The notes: generated by a model not told the origin, from the sequence alone. A stretch of 14,051 nucleotides of DNA from Oscillospiraceae bacterium (GCA_017438675.1 JAFRUW010000022.1:1-14051); one strand, 5' to 3'. Shown: positions 5,699-13,457, numbered from the stretch's first letter. Made by a program: numbers and translations.

Positions 5699-7945
5699 AT
5701 GGCAAAGAAGAACGAATCAAAAAAGAATACATCCATACCTTCAAATGTGGAAGGATTAAAGGCACAGGTGCTGGATCAGCCCATAACCCACACCCTTGAG
5801 ACCAACTATATGCCCTACGCCATGAGCGTCATCGTCTCCCGCGCCATTCCGGAGATCGACGGTTTCAAGCCCTCCCACCGGAAGCTGCTGTACACCATGT
5901 ACAAGATGAACCTCCTCTCCGGCGCGAGGACGAAATCCGCCAACATCGTGGGTCAGACAATGCGCTTAAATCCCCACGGCGACGCATCCATCTACGAGAC
6001 CATGGTGCGCCTTTCCAAGGGCTATCAGGCCCTTCTCACCCCATTTGTGGACTCCAAGGGCAACTTCGGAAAGGTCTACTCCCGGGACATGGCCTACGCC
6101 GCCTCACGTTACACCGAGGCGAAGCTTGCCCCCATCTGCCACGAGTTGTTCCGGGACATCGACAAGGACACCGTTGACTTTGTTGACAACTACGACTCCA
6201 CCACTACGGAGCCGACACTGCTCCCCACCACCTTCCCCAACATTCTGGTCAGCGCCAACACCGGCATTGCTGTGGGCATGGCGTCAAATATCTGCGGCTT
6301 CAACTTCGGGGAGGTCTGCCGCACGGCTATCGAGTTTCTGGCTGATCCAAACTGTGACATTATGTCAACCTTAGCAGCTCCCGATTTCCCCACCGGCGGC
6401 GAGCTCATCTACGATCCCGCCGAGATCAGAAACATATACGACACCGGTCGGGGCAGCTTCAAGGTGCGGGCGAAATGGCGCTACGTCAAGGGCCAGAACC
6501 TCATTGAGATCTATGAGATCCCCTACACCACCACCAGCGAGGCGATCATTGACAAGGTGGCGGAGCTCATAAAGACCGGCAAGGTGAAGGAAATCACGGA
6601 CATGCGGGACGAAACCGACTTAAGCGGCCTGAAGCTGGCCATAGACTTAAAGCGCGGCACCGACCCGGACAAGCTCATGGCGAAGCTCTTTAAGATGACC
6701 ACCCTCATGGACAGCTACGCCTGCAACTTCAACATCCTCACCGCAGGCATACCCAAGGTCATGGGTGTCAGAGAGATACTGGACGAGTGGACGGCATGGC
6801 GCATCGAGTGCATCCGCCGCCGTGTGTTCAACGAGCTCACCCGGAAAAAGGACAAGCTGCACCTGCTCAAGGGTCTGGAGCTCATCCTGCTGGACATTGA
6901 CAAGGCCATCCGCATCATCCGCAATACGGAGGAGGAATCCGAGGTCGTCCCCAACCTGATGATCGGCTTCGGCATCGACAGCATTCAGGCGGAATACGTT
7001 GCCGAGATCAAGCTCCGGAACATCAACAAGGAATATATTTTAAAGCGCACTGCCGAGATCAAGGCCCTTGTGACGGACATAAAGGACCTTGAGGACACCC
7101 TGAACAGCAGGCGGCGCATCAAGGGCATAATCGTCCGGGAACTGAAGGACGCCCTCAAAAAATACGATGAGCCCCGCCGCACCTCCATCGTCTACTCCGA
7201 CGAGATCGAGGAATACAGCGAAACGGAGACGGTGGACGACTACCCTGTGAACATCTTCCTGTCCAGAGAGGGCTACTTTAAGAAGATCACGCCTCTCAGC
7301 CTGAGAATGGGCGGCGAGCAGAAATACAAGGAGAACGACGGTCCCTTCATAAGCTTTGAGGCCACGAACGCAAGCGAGCTCCTTGTGTTCACCGACAAGC
7401 AGCAGGTCTACAAGACCAGAGCGTCGGAGTTCGCCGACACCAAGGCGTCGGTGCTGGGCAGCTATCTGCCCACGGTGCTGAACATGGACGAAGGGGAAAG
7501 CGTGGTCTACCTGCTGACCCCCGGGGATTACTCCGGCTCCGTCATGTTTTTCTTTGAAAACGGCAAGGCGGCGCGGATACCCCTGTCCTCCTACGCCACA
7601 AAGACCAACCGCAAGAAATTAAGCGGCGCGTATTCCGACAAGAGCCCCCTTGCGGCTGTGGTGGAGCTCAAGGACGACACGGAGGTGGCGGTCTATTCCA
7701 CGGACAACCGCTGTCTCATATTCAACACCGCCCTCACCATTCCCAAAGCCTCCCGCGCGGCCCAGGGCGTGGCGGTAATGTCGCTTAAAAAGAAGTTCGT
7801 GTTAAAGGACGCAAAGCTCCTCAGCGGCACCAGTATCAGGAACATTTCCCGCTACAGGGTTAAAAACCTGCCTGCCGCGGGCGCGCTCTTAAAAGAAGAG
7901 GACATGGAGGAGCAGCAGACGGCTATCGACGGCATGGAAAGCTAA
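5699..7945 (+). CDS. parC: DNA topoisomerase IV subunit A-like (ParC/GyrA family)
   Basis: The 748-residue protein is the DNA cleaving and rejoining subunit of a type IIA topoisomerase. The winged-helix breakage domain has RYTE with catalytic Arg137-Tyr138, preceded by the helix NPHGDASIYE (91-100). Then come the tower (DFPTGG, GRGSFKVR) and coiled coil (about 380-500), and a C-terminal domain (about 515-725) that reads like a beta-pinwheel but has no QRRGGKG-like GyrA box. Lack of that box fits decatenating topoisomerase IV rather than supercoiling gyrase. At the positions equal to Ser83 and Asp87 of E. coli GyrA it has Ala96 and Glu100. Its presumed partner is the divergent ParE-like gene ending at 4578. 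Start: ATG 5699 with GGAAG before it; 66 bases after the bofA-like stop. The symbol is by similarity; a GyrA paralog is the alternative name. Confidence 0.85.
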   Translation: MAKKNESKKNTSIPSNVEGLKAQVLDQPITHTLETNYMPYAMSVIVSRAIPEIDGFKPSHRKLLYTMYKMNLLSGARTKSANIVGQTMRLNPHGDASIYETMVRLSKGYQALLTPFVDSKGNFGKVYSRDMAYAASRYTEAKLAPICHELFRDIDKDTVDFVDNYDSTTTEPTLLPTTFPNILVSANTGIAVGMASNICGFNFGEVCRTAIEFLADPNCDIMSTLAAPDFPTGGELIYDPAEIRNIYDTGRGSFKVRAKWRYVKGQNLIEIYEIPYTTTSEAIIDKVAELIKTGKVKEITDMRDETDLSGLKLAIDLKRGTDPDKLMAKLFKMTTLMDSYACNFNILTAGIPKVMGVREILDEWTAWRIECIRRRVFNELTRKKDKLHLLKGLELILLDIDKAIRIIRNTEEESEVVPNLMIGFGIDSIQAEYVAEIKLRNINKEYILKRTAEIKALVTDIKDLEDTLNSRRRIKGIIVRELKDALKKYDEPRRTSIVYSDEIEEYSETETVDDYPVNIFLSREGYFKKITPLSLRMGGEQKYKENDGPFISFEATNASELLVFTDKQQVYKTRASEFADTKASVLGSYLPTVLNMDEGESVVYLLTPGDYSGSVMFFFENGKAARIPLSSYATKTNRKKLSGAYSDKSPLAAVVELKDDTEVAVYSTDNRCLIFNTALTIPKASRAAQGVAVMSLKKKFVLKDAKLLSGTSIRNISRYRVKNLPAAGALLKEEDMEEQQTAIDGMES

Positions 7946-7978
7946 AGCTTCAAAAGAAAGCTAAAGCTTCAAAAGAAA
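7941..7978 (+). repeat. 19-bp tandem duplication over the parC-like stop
   Basis: GCTAAAGCTTCAAAAGAAA occurs twice head to tail (7941-7959 and 7960-7978). The first copy contains the stop codon TAA (7943-7945). The duplication does not change the protein, since translation ends in the first unit. Confidence 0.9.
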
Positions 7979-8006
7979 TCTTACGATTTGTTTTGAGGGG
8001 GGATTA

Positions 8007-8126
8007 GCGCCGCTGCATCGCACAAATTGAATTGATTTGAATAATGAATAAAGGAGAATTCAATTTGCACGTTTGCGGCTTTCCTGTATTTTTCCCGTGA
8101 TACATGCTCCCGGGAAAAATGGATTC
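8007..8126. repeat. 120-bp intergenic repeat, copy 2
   Basis: Matches 38-157 with three mismatches. Stems are at 8023-8033 with 8057-8067 and at 8089-8097 with 8111-8119. The third, shared hairpin TTTCGCCGC/GCGGCGAAA follows at 8134-8155. The copy lies between the ParC-like gene and the lipoprotein gene; an open frame starting at 8073 runs through it into the lipoprotein but is not the true start. Confidence 0.85.
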
Positions 8127-8219
8127 AAATTTTTTTCGCCGCTGCGGCGGCGAAATTCTGCGAAGCTTTTCTTCAATCGGAGATTCTCGTTTTACTTTAC
8201 GACAGAACGGAGACTCAAT

Positions 8220-9455
8220 ATGAAAAAAATCATACTGATCTTAATGATAATGCTCCTGCTGTGCGGCTGCTCGTCGGCGCTTAACGGCAGTCAGGAGTAC
8301 GTATCGCCCCACAATTCCGCCGGAGGCAGCGACGCGGAGCCGACCTACACCGACGTGGCCAACTACTACGAGCTGCGCACCGCCATGCTTGATCTTGTCA
8401 AAGACCACAAGACGGAGGGTATGATCCGCTTCACCACCTACAACGGCGATATCGAAAAGGATCTGAATAACGCCTGTATCTACATCACCAATGACACCGC
8501 CATCGGCTCCTACAGCGTTTCCTACGTGGGAAGCTCACTGAACCGCTTCGTCAGCTACTACGAGGCCAACATTTCGGTGATCTACAAAAAGGACATTTCC
8601 GAGACGAGTAAAATAACGGAAATCTACACCGTTGACAGCCTGAAGGAAGTTATGCGGGATATGCTGGACAAATGCACCCTGTCATTGGCGGTTCAGACAG
8701 GCAGCTACAACATAGATCAGACCACCTTTGAAAAGGTCATAAATGAGCTGTACTACGACGATCCCCAGCTCATCGTCGCCTTCCCGAAGATGGAGATCGC
8801 GGAATACTCCGATACAAACGGCAGCACCAGGATCTACGACGTGTCCATGACCTACGCCTTCGACCCCTCGGAGATGCTGGGCAGAAAGAACGTTTTCGAC
8901 ACCATACTGGAACAGCTCAGCTACAAGCTTCACGACACCGACGATGAAGCCAGCCTTCTCTATCAGCTCTGCACCGATCTTTCCGAATCCGCAGAAGTCG
9001 CCGACACCGTTCCCGACGAAAAATACGACCCCTTTGATACGGTAAACACCGCCTACGGCGCCCTGTATGAGCGCAAGGCCTCCGGTGAAGGGTTTGCCAT
9101 GGCAATGAAGCTTCTGTGCAACTGGAAGGACATTGACTGTATGGTTGTCACAGGCAGATACAACAACTACATTCACGCCTGGAATATCATAAAGGTCGAC
9201 AACGAGTGGTACCATTTCGACATTTCCCGCCTTGAGGACGGCGCTTCCGTCTCCCTCATGCTCACAGACCGCCAGATGGAGGGCAGCTATTCATGGGATG
9301 TGAGCCAGTACCCCGCCTGCAATGGCAATCTGGATTACACCTACCTCACCTCCACGGTCAATACCGAAACTCCGCCGGAGTCACCCTCCGATGAAACGGT
9401 CTCGGACGAAAACGATACCGCAGGTGTTCCCGAAGCCGATTCCGCCGGCGAATAA
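8220..9455 (+). CDS. Lipoprotein with degenerate transglutaminase-like domain
   Basis: This 411-residue protein is exported and lipid-anchored: a hydrophobic N-terminus ends in the lipobox LCGC, with Cys17 as the modified residue. The middle (about 40-240) is not recognised. Residues 275-340 resemble the transglutaminase-like fold of clostridial surface proteins: a helix ASGEGFAMAMKLLCNW, then HAWNIIKVDNEWYHFD. Members normally have a nucleophile in a G-x-C-x-G-Y-A type helix. Here Gly289 occupies that place, while His319 and Asp334 of the triad remain. It is therefore probably not an active enzyme and may bind peptide or cell wall. The acidic C-terminus (about 380-411) is low complexity. The start at 8220 has GGAG upstream and gives a proper signal peptide; an upstream ATG at 8073 would put the repeat in the coding region and bury the signal. 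Confidence 0.8.
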   Translation: MKKIILILMIMLLLCGCSSALNGSQEYVSPHNSAGGSDAEPTYTDVANYYELRTAMLDLVKDHKTEGMIRFTTYNGDIEKDLNNACIYITNDTAIGSYSVSYVGSSLNRFVSYYEANISVIYKKDISETSKITEIYTVDSLKEVMRDMLDKCTLSLAVQTGSYNIDQTTFEKVINELYYDDPQLIVAFPKMEIAEYSDTNGSTRIYDVSMTYAFDPSEMLGRKNVFDTILEQLSYKLHDTDDEASLLYQLCTDLSESAEVADTVPDEKYDPFDTVNTAYGALYERKASGEGFAMAMKLLCNWKDIDCMVVTGRYNNYIHAWNIIKVDNEWYHFDISRLEDGASVSLMLTDRQMEGSYSWDVSQYPACNGNLDYTYLTSTVNTETPPESPSDETVSDENDTAGVPEADSAGE

Positions 9456-9489
9456 ACGCAAATAATCCCAAATCGGGATAAATTGGGGC

Positions 9490-9517
9490 TTGACATTTTT
9501 ACAGGATGTGCTATAAT
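9490..9517 (+). promoter_or_regulatory. Consensus promoter of the tRNA-Gly gene
   Basis: TTGACA (9490-9495) and TATAAT (9512-9517) are both perfect sigma-A hexamers, with a 16-base spacer. Transcription would start about eight bases before the tRNA. Confidence 0.9.
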
Positions 9518-9532
9518 ACTCCTTGCTGATAT

Positions 9533-9608
9533 GCGGGCGTAGCTCATCTGGTAGAGCGCCACCTTGCCAAGGTGGAGGTAGCGAGTTCGAGCCTCGTCGC
9601 CCGCTCCA
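9533..9608 (+). tRNA. tRNA-Gly, anticodon GCC
   Basis: The 76-base gene folds as a full cloverleaf. Acceptor GCGGGCG (9533-9539) pairs with CGCCCGC (9598-9604); D stem GCTC/GAGC; anticodon stem CCACC/GGTGG with loop TTGCCAA giving GCC (9566-9568); T stem GCGAG/CTCGT with TTCGAGC. The 3' CCA (9606-9608) is encoded. It is a single-gene unit with its own promoter and terminator. Confidence 0.97.
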
Positions 9609-9639
9609 AAAAAACCTCGTCATTTGACGAGGTTTTTTT
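9608..9639 (+). terminator. Terminator of the tRNA-Gly gene
   Basis: CCTCGTC (9615-9621) pairs with GACGAGG (9626-9632) across loop ATTT, flanked by seven As and seven Ts (9633-9639). The A-tract makes it able to act on both strands. Confidence 0.92.
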
Positions 9640-9642
9640 AAC

Positions 9643-9750
9643 GATGTGTTCCGTCAACGCGGAACACATCACATCACTTTGCAGCAAAGCTGCAAAACAT
9701 CATTGTGCCCCAAGGCACAACATCACTTGCGCCAACGGCGCAAACATCAC
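9643..9750. repeat. Array of four hairpins with ACATCAC linkers
   Basis: Hairpins GATGTGTTCCG/CGGAACACATC (9643-9670), TTTGCAGC/GCTGCAAA (9678-9696), TTGTGCC/GGCACAA (9703-9720) and TTGCGCC/GGCGCAA (9727-9743) all have perfect stems of different sequence. They are joined by near-constant linkers ACATCAC, ACATCAT, ACATCAC and ACATCAC (starting 9671, 9697, 9720, 9744), a period of 23-26 bases. It is not a CRISPR array: the variable parts are palindromes and the constant parts are 7 bases. It lies between the tRNA terminator and the toxin gene. Confidence 0.85.
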
Positions 9751-9782
9751 TCTGCCATCTCAAAATCTGCCCATACACGCTC

Positions 9783-9809
9783 AAACGGCGGGAAAACTCC
9801 CGCCGTTTT
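9783..9809 (-). terminator. Hairpin after the toxin gene, possible terminator
   Basis: An 11-bp perfect stem AAACGGCGGGA (9783-9793) and TCCCGCCGTTT (9798-9808) with loop AAAC lies just beyond the YafQ-like stop at 9819. The minus-strand T-tract is only three bases, so termination strength is uncertain. Confidence 0.5.
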
Positions 9810-9818
9810 GTCGTCGTA

Positions 9819-10097
9819 TCAGAATAAGTCGCTGTGAGTACCGGTACGGATAAGCTCCAATACAAGCCTGTCTGTATAGATCTTGTATATCAGAAGCCAA
9901 TTCGGTTTAATATGACATTCTCTCATTCCCTTGTAATTCCTCGAATTCTCAAGGGCATGATCCCTGTATTTTTCGGGAAGCTGTATTTCGTTCGCCAGCA
10001 TCGTAATGACGTTCGTCAATTCCTGCGGGTCGCATCCGCGTTTGAGCGCCAGTTTATAGTCCCTTTTAAACTGTCCTGTAAACTCGACTTTAAGCAT
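9819..10097 (-). CDS. YafQ/RelE family mRNA interferase toxin
   Basis: The 92-residue protein is a ribosome-dependent endoribonuclease toxin of the YafQ type, which cuts mRNA on the ribosome and is held inactive by its antitoxin. Visible family landmarks are His47 in YRDHAL, His62 in ECHIKP, Trp67, Arg84 and His88 in IRTGTHSDLF, and the terminal Phe92. Where E. coli YafQ has catalytic Asp67, this protein has Asn66 (KPNW rather than EPDW). Its length equals E. coli YafQ. The start codon overlaps the antitoxin stop by 8 bases (ATGCTTAA), so translation is coupled. The pair probably serves as a stress or maintenance module on this chromosome. Confidence 0.88.
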   Translation of the reverse strand: MLKVEFTGQFKRDYKLALKRGCDPQELTNVITMLANEIQLPEKYRDHALENSRNYKGMRECHIKPNWLLIYKIYTDRLVLELIRTGTHSDLF

Positions 10098-10353
10098 TCA
10101 GAGCCTCCATTAGATCGTCAATACTTTCATAAGGACCGTAAACATAACCTTTTTCGGCATCATCCATGGCGGCAAGCGTAACGGCATTCGGCACCTCCGT
10201 AGTAAGCTCAAAGGGGATCCTCTGCTCTCTGACGACGGTTTTCGCAAAAATATTGAACGCGGAACTGACAGACAAACCTATCTCATTGCAGAATTTATCA
10301 AAAGCTTTCTTCGTCTCCTCGTCCATTCTGATATTCACATTTGTTTGTGCCAT
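10090..10353 (-). CDS. RelB/DinJ family antitoxin
   Basis: The 87-residue protein neutralises the YafQ-like toxin and represses the operon. Its N-terminus TNVNIRMDEETKKAFDKFCNEIG is a ribbon-helix-helix DNA-binding domain as in DinJ, and the C-terminal part (about 55-87) would wrap the toxin. The start at 10353 is preceded by GGAGGT; an upstream in-frame ATG at 10401 would include the promoter region and is not supported. It overlaps the toxin gene by 8 bases. Confidence 0.88.
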   Translation of the reverse strand: MAQTNVNIRMDEETKKAFDKFCNEIGLSVSSAFNIFAKTVVREQRIPFELTTEVPNAVTLAAMDDAEKGYVYGPYESIDDLMEALNA

Positions 10354-10376
10354 AATGCAGACCTCCATTCGCATTC

Positions 10377-10412
10377 TGTATATATAATACAGAGTATACA
10401 TACATTTGTCAA
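10377..10412 (-). promoter_or_regulatory. Promoter and possible operator of the toxin-antitoxin pair
   Basis: On the minus strand TTGACA (10412-10407) and TATTAT (10389-10384) are separated by 17 bases. Inverted half-sites TGTATA (10377-10382) and TATACA (10395-10400) bracket the -10, a fitting position for autorepression by a ribbon-helix-helix antitoxin. The operator is inferred. Confidence 0.65.
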
Positions 10413-10450
10413 TAATATTCTATGAAAGTTCTATTAAAATAATATGAATA

Positions 10451-11473
10451 TCATAGTATTATCATCGCATCCCCAAAGGAGAAAAATCTGTACTCCTTCT
10501 CCACAGCCTCTTTATATGCGTTAAGGACATGCTCTCTCCCCGCAAGGGCGGAGACCAGCATGATAAGGGTACTCTCGGGAAGGTGGAAATTTGTCACCAG
10601 CCCGTCGATACACCTGAACCTGTAGCCGGGATAGATGAAGATATTCGTCCAGCCGGAGCTTTCTTTTACAAGGCCGTTCTCATCGGCGCAGGACTCCAGT
10701 GTGCGGCAAGAGGTGGTGCCCACGGCGATGACTCTGCCGCCGCCGGACTTTGCCCTGTTTATCTTCTCCGCTGCGTCAGCGGACATGATATAGAACTCGG
10801 AGTGCATCTCGTGATCCTCGATGTCCTCGGCCTTTACGGGTCTGAAGGTGCCGAGGCCCACGTGGAGGGTGATATAGGCGATGTCCACGCCCATGGCCTC
10901 GATCTCGCCAAGCAGCTCCTTCGTGAAATGCAGGCCTGCCGTGGGTGCCGCCGCGGAACCCAGCTCTCTGGAATACACCGTCTGATACCGCTCCGCGTCC
11001 TGAAGCTCCTCATGGATATAGGGCGGGAGGGGCATCTTGCCCAGGCTTTCCAGAACCTCAAGGAATATGCCCTCATACTCAAATCTTATGAGCCTGTTGC
11101 CGCCTTCGATCTCATCGATGACTGTACCTGTCAGCCGTCCGTCGCCGAAGATCAGCTTCCTGCCTGTCCGGGCGCTTCTCCCGGGCCTTACGAGGCATTC
11201 CCAGACATTGTCTCCCTTGTCACGGAGGAGGAGCACCTCCACCGCCCCGCCGGACTCCTTGTGCCCGATAAGCCTTGCGGGCAGGACTCTGGAATCGTTA
11301 ACCACCAGGCAGTCGCCCTTTTTTAAAAACTTCGGCAGCTCGTAAAACCTGTGATCCTCCGTCTCCCCGGTGACGCGGTCCAGCTTTAAAAGGCGGGAAG
11401 AGTCACGGCGCTCAAGAGGCGTCTGTGCAATGAGCCTTTCCGGAAGGTCAAAATAAAAATCACTCTTTTTCAA
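10451..11473 (-). CDS. queA: tRNA preQ1(34) S-adenosylmethionine ribosyltransferase-isomerase
   Basis: QueA transfers and isomerises the ribosyl part of S-adenosylmethionine onto preQ1 at tRNA position 34, giving epoxyqueuosine in the queuosine pathway. The 340 residues match the family from end to end: [22 protein letters not shown] near the start, [42 protein letters not shown], and [17 protein letters not shown] near the end, all QueA signatures. It starts with TTG at 11473, 11 bases after the spoIID-like stop, with GGGGA upstream that overlaps that stop. Cotranscription is therefore likely. No other queuosine gene is in the window. Confidence 0.95.
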   Translation of the reverse strand: MKKSDFYFDLPERLIAQTPLERRDSSRLLKLDRVTGETEDHRFYELPKFLKKGDCLVVNDSRVLPARLIGHKESGGAVEVLLLRDKGDNVWECLVRPGRSARTGRKLIFGDGRLTGTVIDEIEGGNRLIRFEYEGIFLEVLESLGKMPLPPYIHEELQDAERYQTVYSRELGSAAAPTAGLHFTKELLGEIEAMGVDIAYITLHVGLGTFRPVKAEDIEDHEMHSEFYIMSADAAEKINRAKSGGGRVIAVGTTSCRTLESCADENGLVKESSGWTNIFIYPGYRFRCIDGLVTNFHLPESTLIMLVSALAGREHVLNAYKEAVEKEYRFFSFGDAMIIL

Positions 11474-11485
11474 AAAACAATCCCC
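11471..11485 (-). promoter_or_regulatory. Ribosome binding site for a TTG start of queA
   Basis: On the minus strand AGGGGA (11486-11481) precedes TTG (11473-11471) by seven bases. The next in-frame ATG is far inside the conserved QueA sequence, so TTG is the likely start. Confidence 0.8.
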
Positions 11486-13197
11486 TATTCAACAGTAGTT
11501 CCCTGATAATAGAATTTCAGTATTTCAACGTACGACTTGTCATAATACTTCGCCATGGCGTAAGCGCCCCACTGACTGAGACCCACACCGTGACCCCAGC
11601 CGTTGCCGGTGACAACGTATGTATTGGTGGACGGCTTCAGCGCCGACGATGATGCGGACGCCGTGACCTCTTCGACAGCGCCGCTTCCCGTCACGGCATA
11701 GACCGTATCGGTTCCGAGCAGGGAAACCGATCCGCTCCCCCCGACGGCGTAGCTGTCAGACAGTTTCCCGTCAATGGTGCCGCCGGAGTTTACATATACA
11801 CTGCCGCCGCCCAGGCTCATCTCCTTCAGCCCGCCGGAGGACAGCTTGTTGTACACCTTGAAATACTGTGACCTGAGGCCGAGGATCGAACGGCATTTCG
11901 ACCTCTCAACGGTGACGGTCCTGCCGTTGGAATCCACAAAGGTCAGCTTTCGCACGTAACCCGTGGACGTAAACTCGGAAACATAGAAATTCACGATATC
12001 AGAGCAGCTGTACCCTGCGTCCTGAAGTCTGGTTTTCAGATCTGAGGCGGTAAATGTGACGCTGTAGCCGTAGGAGCCGATATTGCCTGCCGCCGCGGCC
12101 TCATAGGGGTCGATGACGCCCTTGAGGTAGTCCCTGGGATCGCCGCCCCACACGTCCTCCACGTTTGCCGTGGCGCCGCCGTCGTGGGAGAAGAAATACG
12201 TCTCGCAGAGCTTTCCGTTGTATGTCAGGTATTTGCCTGCGGTCTCATCCACAGCCGCGTCCGAGTTTGATGTGGCGTTGCCTGTGCCCCGGTATACCTG
12301 ACAGTGCTGCCCCGTGCAGAGATCAAAGCCGCTGCTCCTGTGGTTTGACAGGTGGGACATGATATACGTCCTGGCGCAGACCGCCTGTGCCTTCAGCGAC
12401 TCCTTTGGCCATGACGTGCTCACCTCATAGGGGAGGACGCCCTTGACGTAATCCTCAATATTCACGTAGTTTATGCAGTACACATCCCCGCCGGTGGGCC
12501 TTGAGAACTGGAAGCCGCCGTAATACCTGTACCCGGTGTGCCATGTCTGGGGCTTTACGCCGTTATTCGTATAGGGTACGACGCCCAGATAATACGTTGT
12601 TCCCCAGTCGAACTCGAAGAGTATCCTTCCGGTGTACCTGTCCACCAGCACGGCGGTATACACCGTACCGGAGTCCGCGGTATATGATGTAATACCCAGG
12701 GAGGAGGCGGCTGATTTGGCCGCGCTTTCGGAGGTATAGTCCCCTACGCAGACGTAATATTTGCCGTGGTCGAGCCTTACAAAGGCCTCAACGGACTTGT
12801 ACGAATCGGCGGCGGCCTTCGCCGAGGAATAGCTTGAGTATTCCTTGCTGAGCAGTATATGCACATAGCCCACCGTGGTGTCGGAGCCGGAGCTTGAGGT
12901 GGAATACGTGCCGCTTTTGCCGTACATATTCACGTCCCTCAGCACTGCCACGTCGGTTGTGGCGGCGCTCCCCACCGATACGAACTCCCGGTTTTCGTTG
13001 TAGTAGCCGAACCTGAACCCGTCGCCGCAGCCCTTGACTGACTGCAGATACAGGGCCTTTGAGGCGGTGCTGTCATAATCCATGCCTATCCTGACCGTCG
13101 TGGTCGGGGGCGTATATTTCGCCCCTGCCGGGGCCGCCGCCGCGATTATCACGGCGCACAGCGCCAGGGCAGCTATCCTTTTCAGCAGTTTTCTCAT
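11485..13197 (-). CDS. SpoIID/LytB domain protein, secreted, peptidoglycan-active
   Basis: The 570-residue protein has a signal peptide (residues 1-26, cleavage after AGA). A middle region (about 108-170) with [20 protein letters not shown] resembles a SPOR-type peptidoglycan-binding domain. The SpoIID core (about 245-360) has Glu258 in [11 protein letters not shown], the catalytic base position of SpoIID lytic transglycosylases, and [20 protein letters not shown], where His286, Cys294, His298 and Cys299 resemble the zinc site reported for C. difficile SpoIID. The C-terminus [18 protein letters not shown] is the family signature. Between 455 and 535 is a Ser/Gly-rich insert. SpoIID strips peptide-free glycan during engulfment in spore formers, but the SPOR-like part and size differ from B. 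subtilis SpoIID (about 340 residues), so a vegetative LytB-type role is possible. It starts with AAGGAT upstream and leads the operon with queA. Confidence 0.88.
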   Translation of the reverse strand: MRKLLKRIAALALCAVIIAAAAPAGAKYTPPTTTVRIGMDYDSTASKALYLQSVKGCGDGFRFGYYNENREFVSVGSAATTDVAVLRDVNMYGKSGTYSTSSSGSDTTVGYVHILLSKEYSSYSSAKAAADSYKSVEAFVRLDHGKYYVCVGDYTSESAAKSAASSLGITSYTADSGTVYTAVLVDRYTGRILFEFDWGTTYYLGVVPYTNNGVKPQTWHTGYRYYGGFQFSRPTGGDVYCINYVNIEDYVKGVLPYEVSTSWPKESLKAQAVCARTYIMSHLSNHRSSGFDLCTGQHCQVYRGTGNATSNSDAAVDETAGKYLTYNGKLCETYFFSHDGGATANVEDVWGGDPRDYLKGVIDPYEAAAAGNIGSYGYSVTFTASDLKTRLQDAGYSCSDIVNFYVSEFTSTGYVRKLTFVDSNGRTVTVERSKCRSILGLRSQYFKVYNKLSSGGLKEMSLGGGSVYVNSGGTIDGKLSDSYAVGGSGSVSLLGTDTVYAVTGSGAVEEVTASASSSALKPSTNTYVVTGNGWGHGVGLSQWGAYAMAKYYDKSYVEILKFYYQGTTVE

Positions 13198-13293
13198 ATC
13201 GTTTATCCTTCCGCAGGCGCCTTATATCTGGAATCATTGGTCAAAAAAGAACATTTCCGGCGTATTTCAAGACTTTTATCATAAGATTGCCGA

Positions 13294-13322
13294 TTGACAT
13301 GAACTTTCCGCTGTGATACCAT
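13294..13322 (+). promoter_or_regulatory. Putative promoter of asd
   Basis: TTGACA (13294-13299) is followed after 17 bases by TACCAT (13317-13322), a -10 with four of six consensus bases. It leaves a leader of about 130 bases before ATG 13458. No riboswitch was recognised in that leader. Confidence 0.5.
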
Positions 13323-13457
13323 AACTACATTAAATTGATTGGAACCGATCCCCGGAGGGCGTTTCCCTATCAAGCATTATTATATAACAGTTTTCAGCAA
13401 ATAGCCAGCGTCAATATCGCAGCACTTGCAACAAAAATTTAAATCGGAGGCAGTAAA

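Noticed and set aside
2590..7945. Annotation of the pair as DNA gyrase
   Set aside because: The ParC-like C-terminal domain has no GyrA box and the pair looks divergent; topoisomerase IV-like is safer, though a genome without another gyrase would change this.
38..8155. 8-kb composite mobile element bounded by the 120-bp repeats
   Set aside because: No transposase or integrase lies inside, the repeats lack terminal inverted repeats with target duplications, and the content is ordinary chromosomal genes.
8073..8219. N-terminal extension of the lipoprotein gene from an upstream ATG, 49 residues longer
   Set aside because: The extension is encoded by the 120-bp intergenic repeat, lacks a ribosome binding site, and would bury the clear lipoprotein signal that begins at 8220 with GGAG upstream.
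9465..9479. Terminator after the lipoprotein gene (ATCCC/GGGAT)
   Set aside because: Only a 5-bp stem with no T-tract; too weak to call.
9643..9750. CRISPR array
   Set aside because: The constant units are only 7 bases, the variable units are palindromes rather than spacers, and no cas gene is near.
13323..13457. Lysine riboswitch upstream of asd
   Set aside because: The leader is too short for the five-helix lysine aptamer plus expression platform and lacks its conserved core segments.
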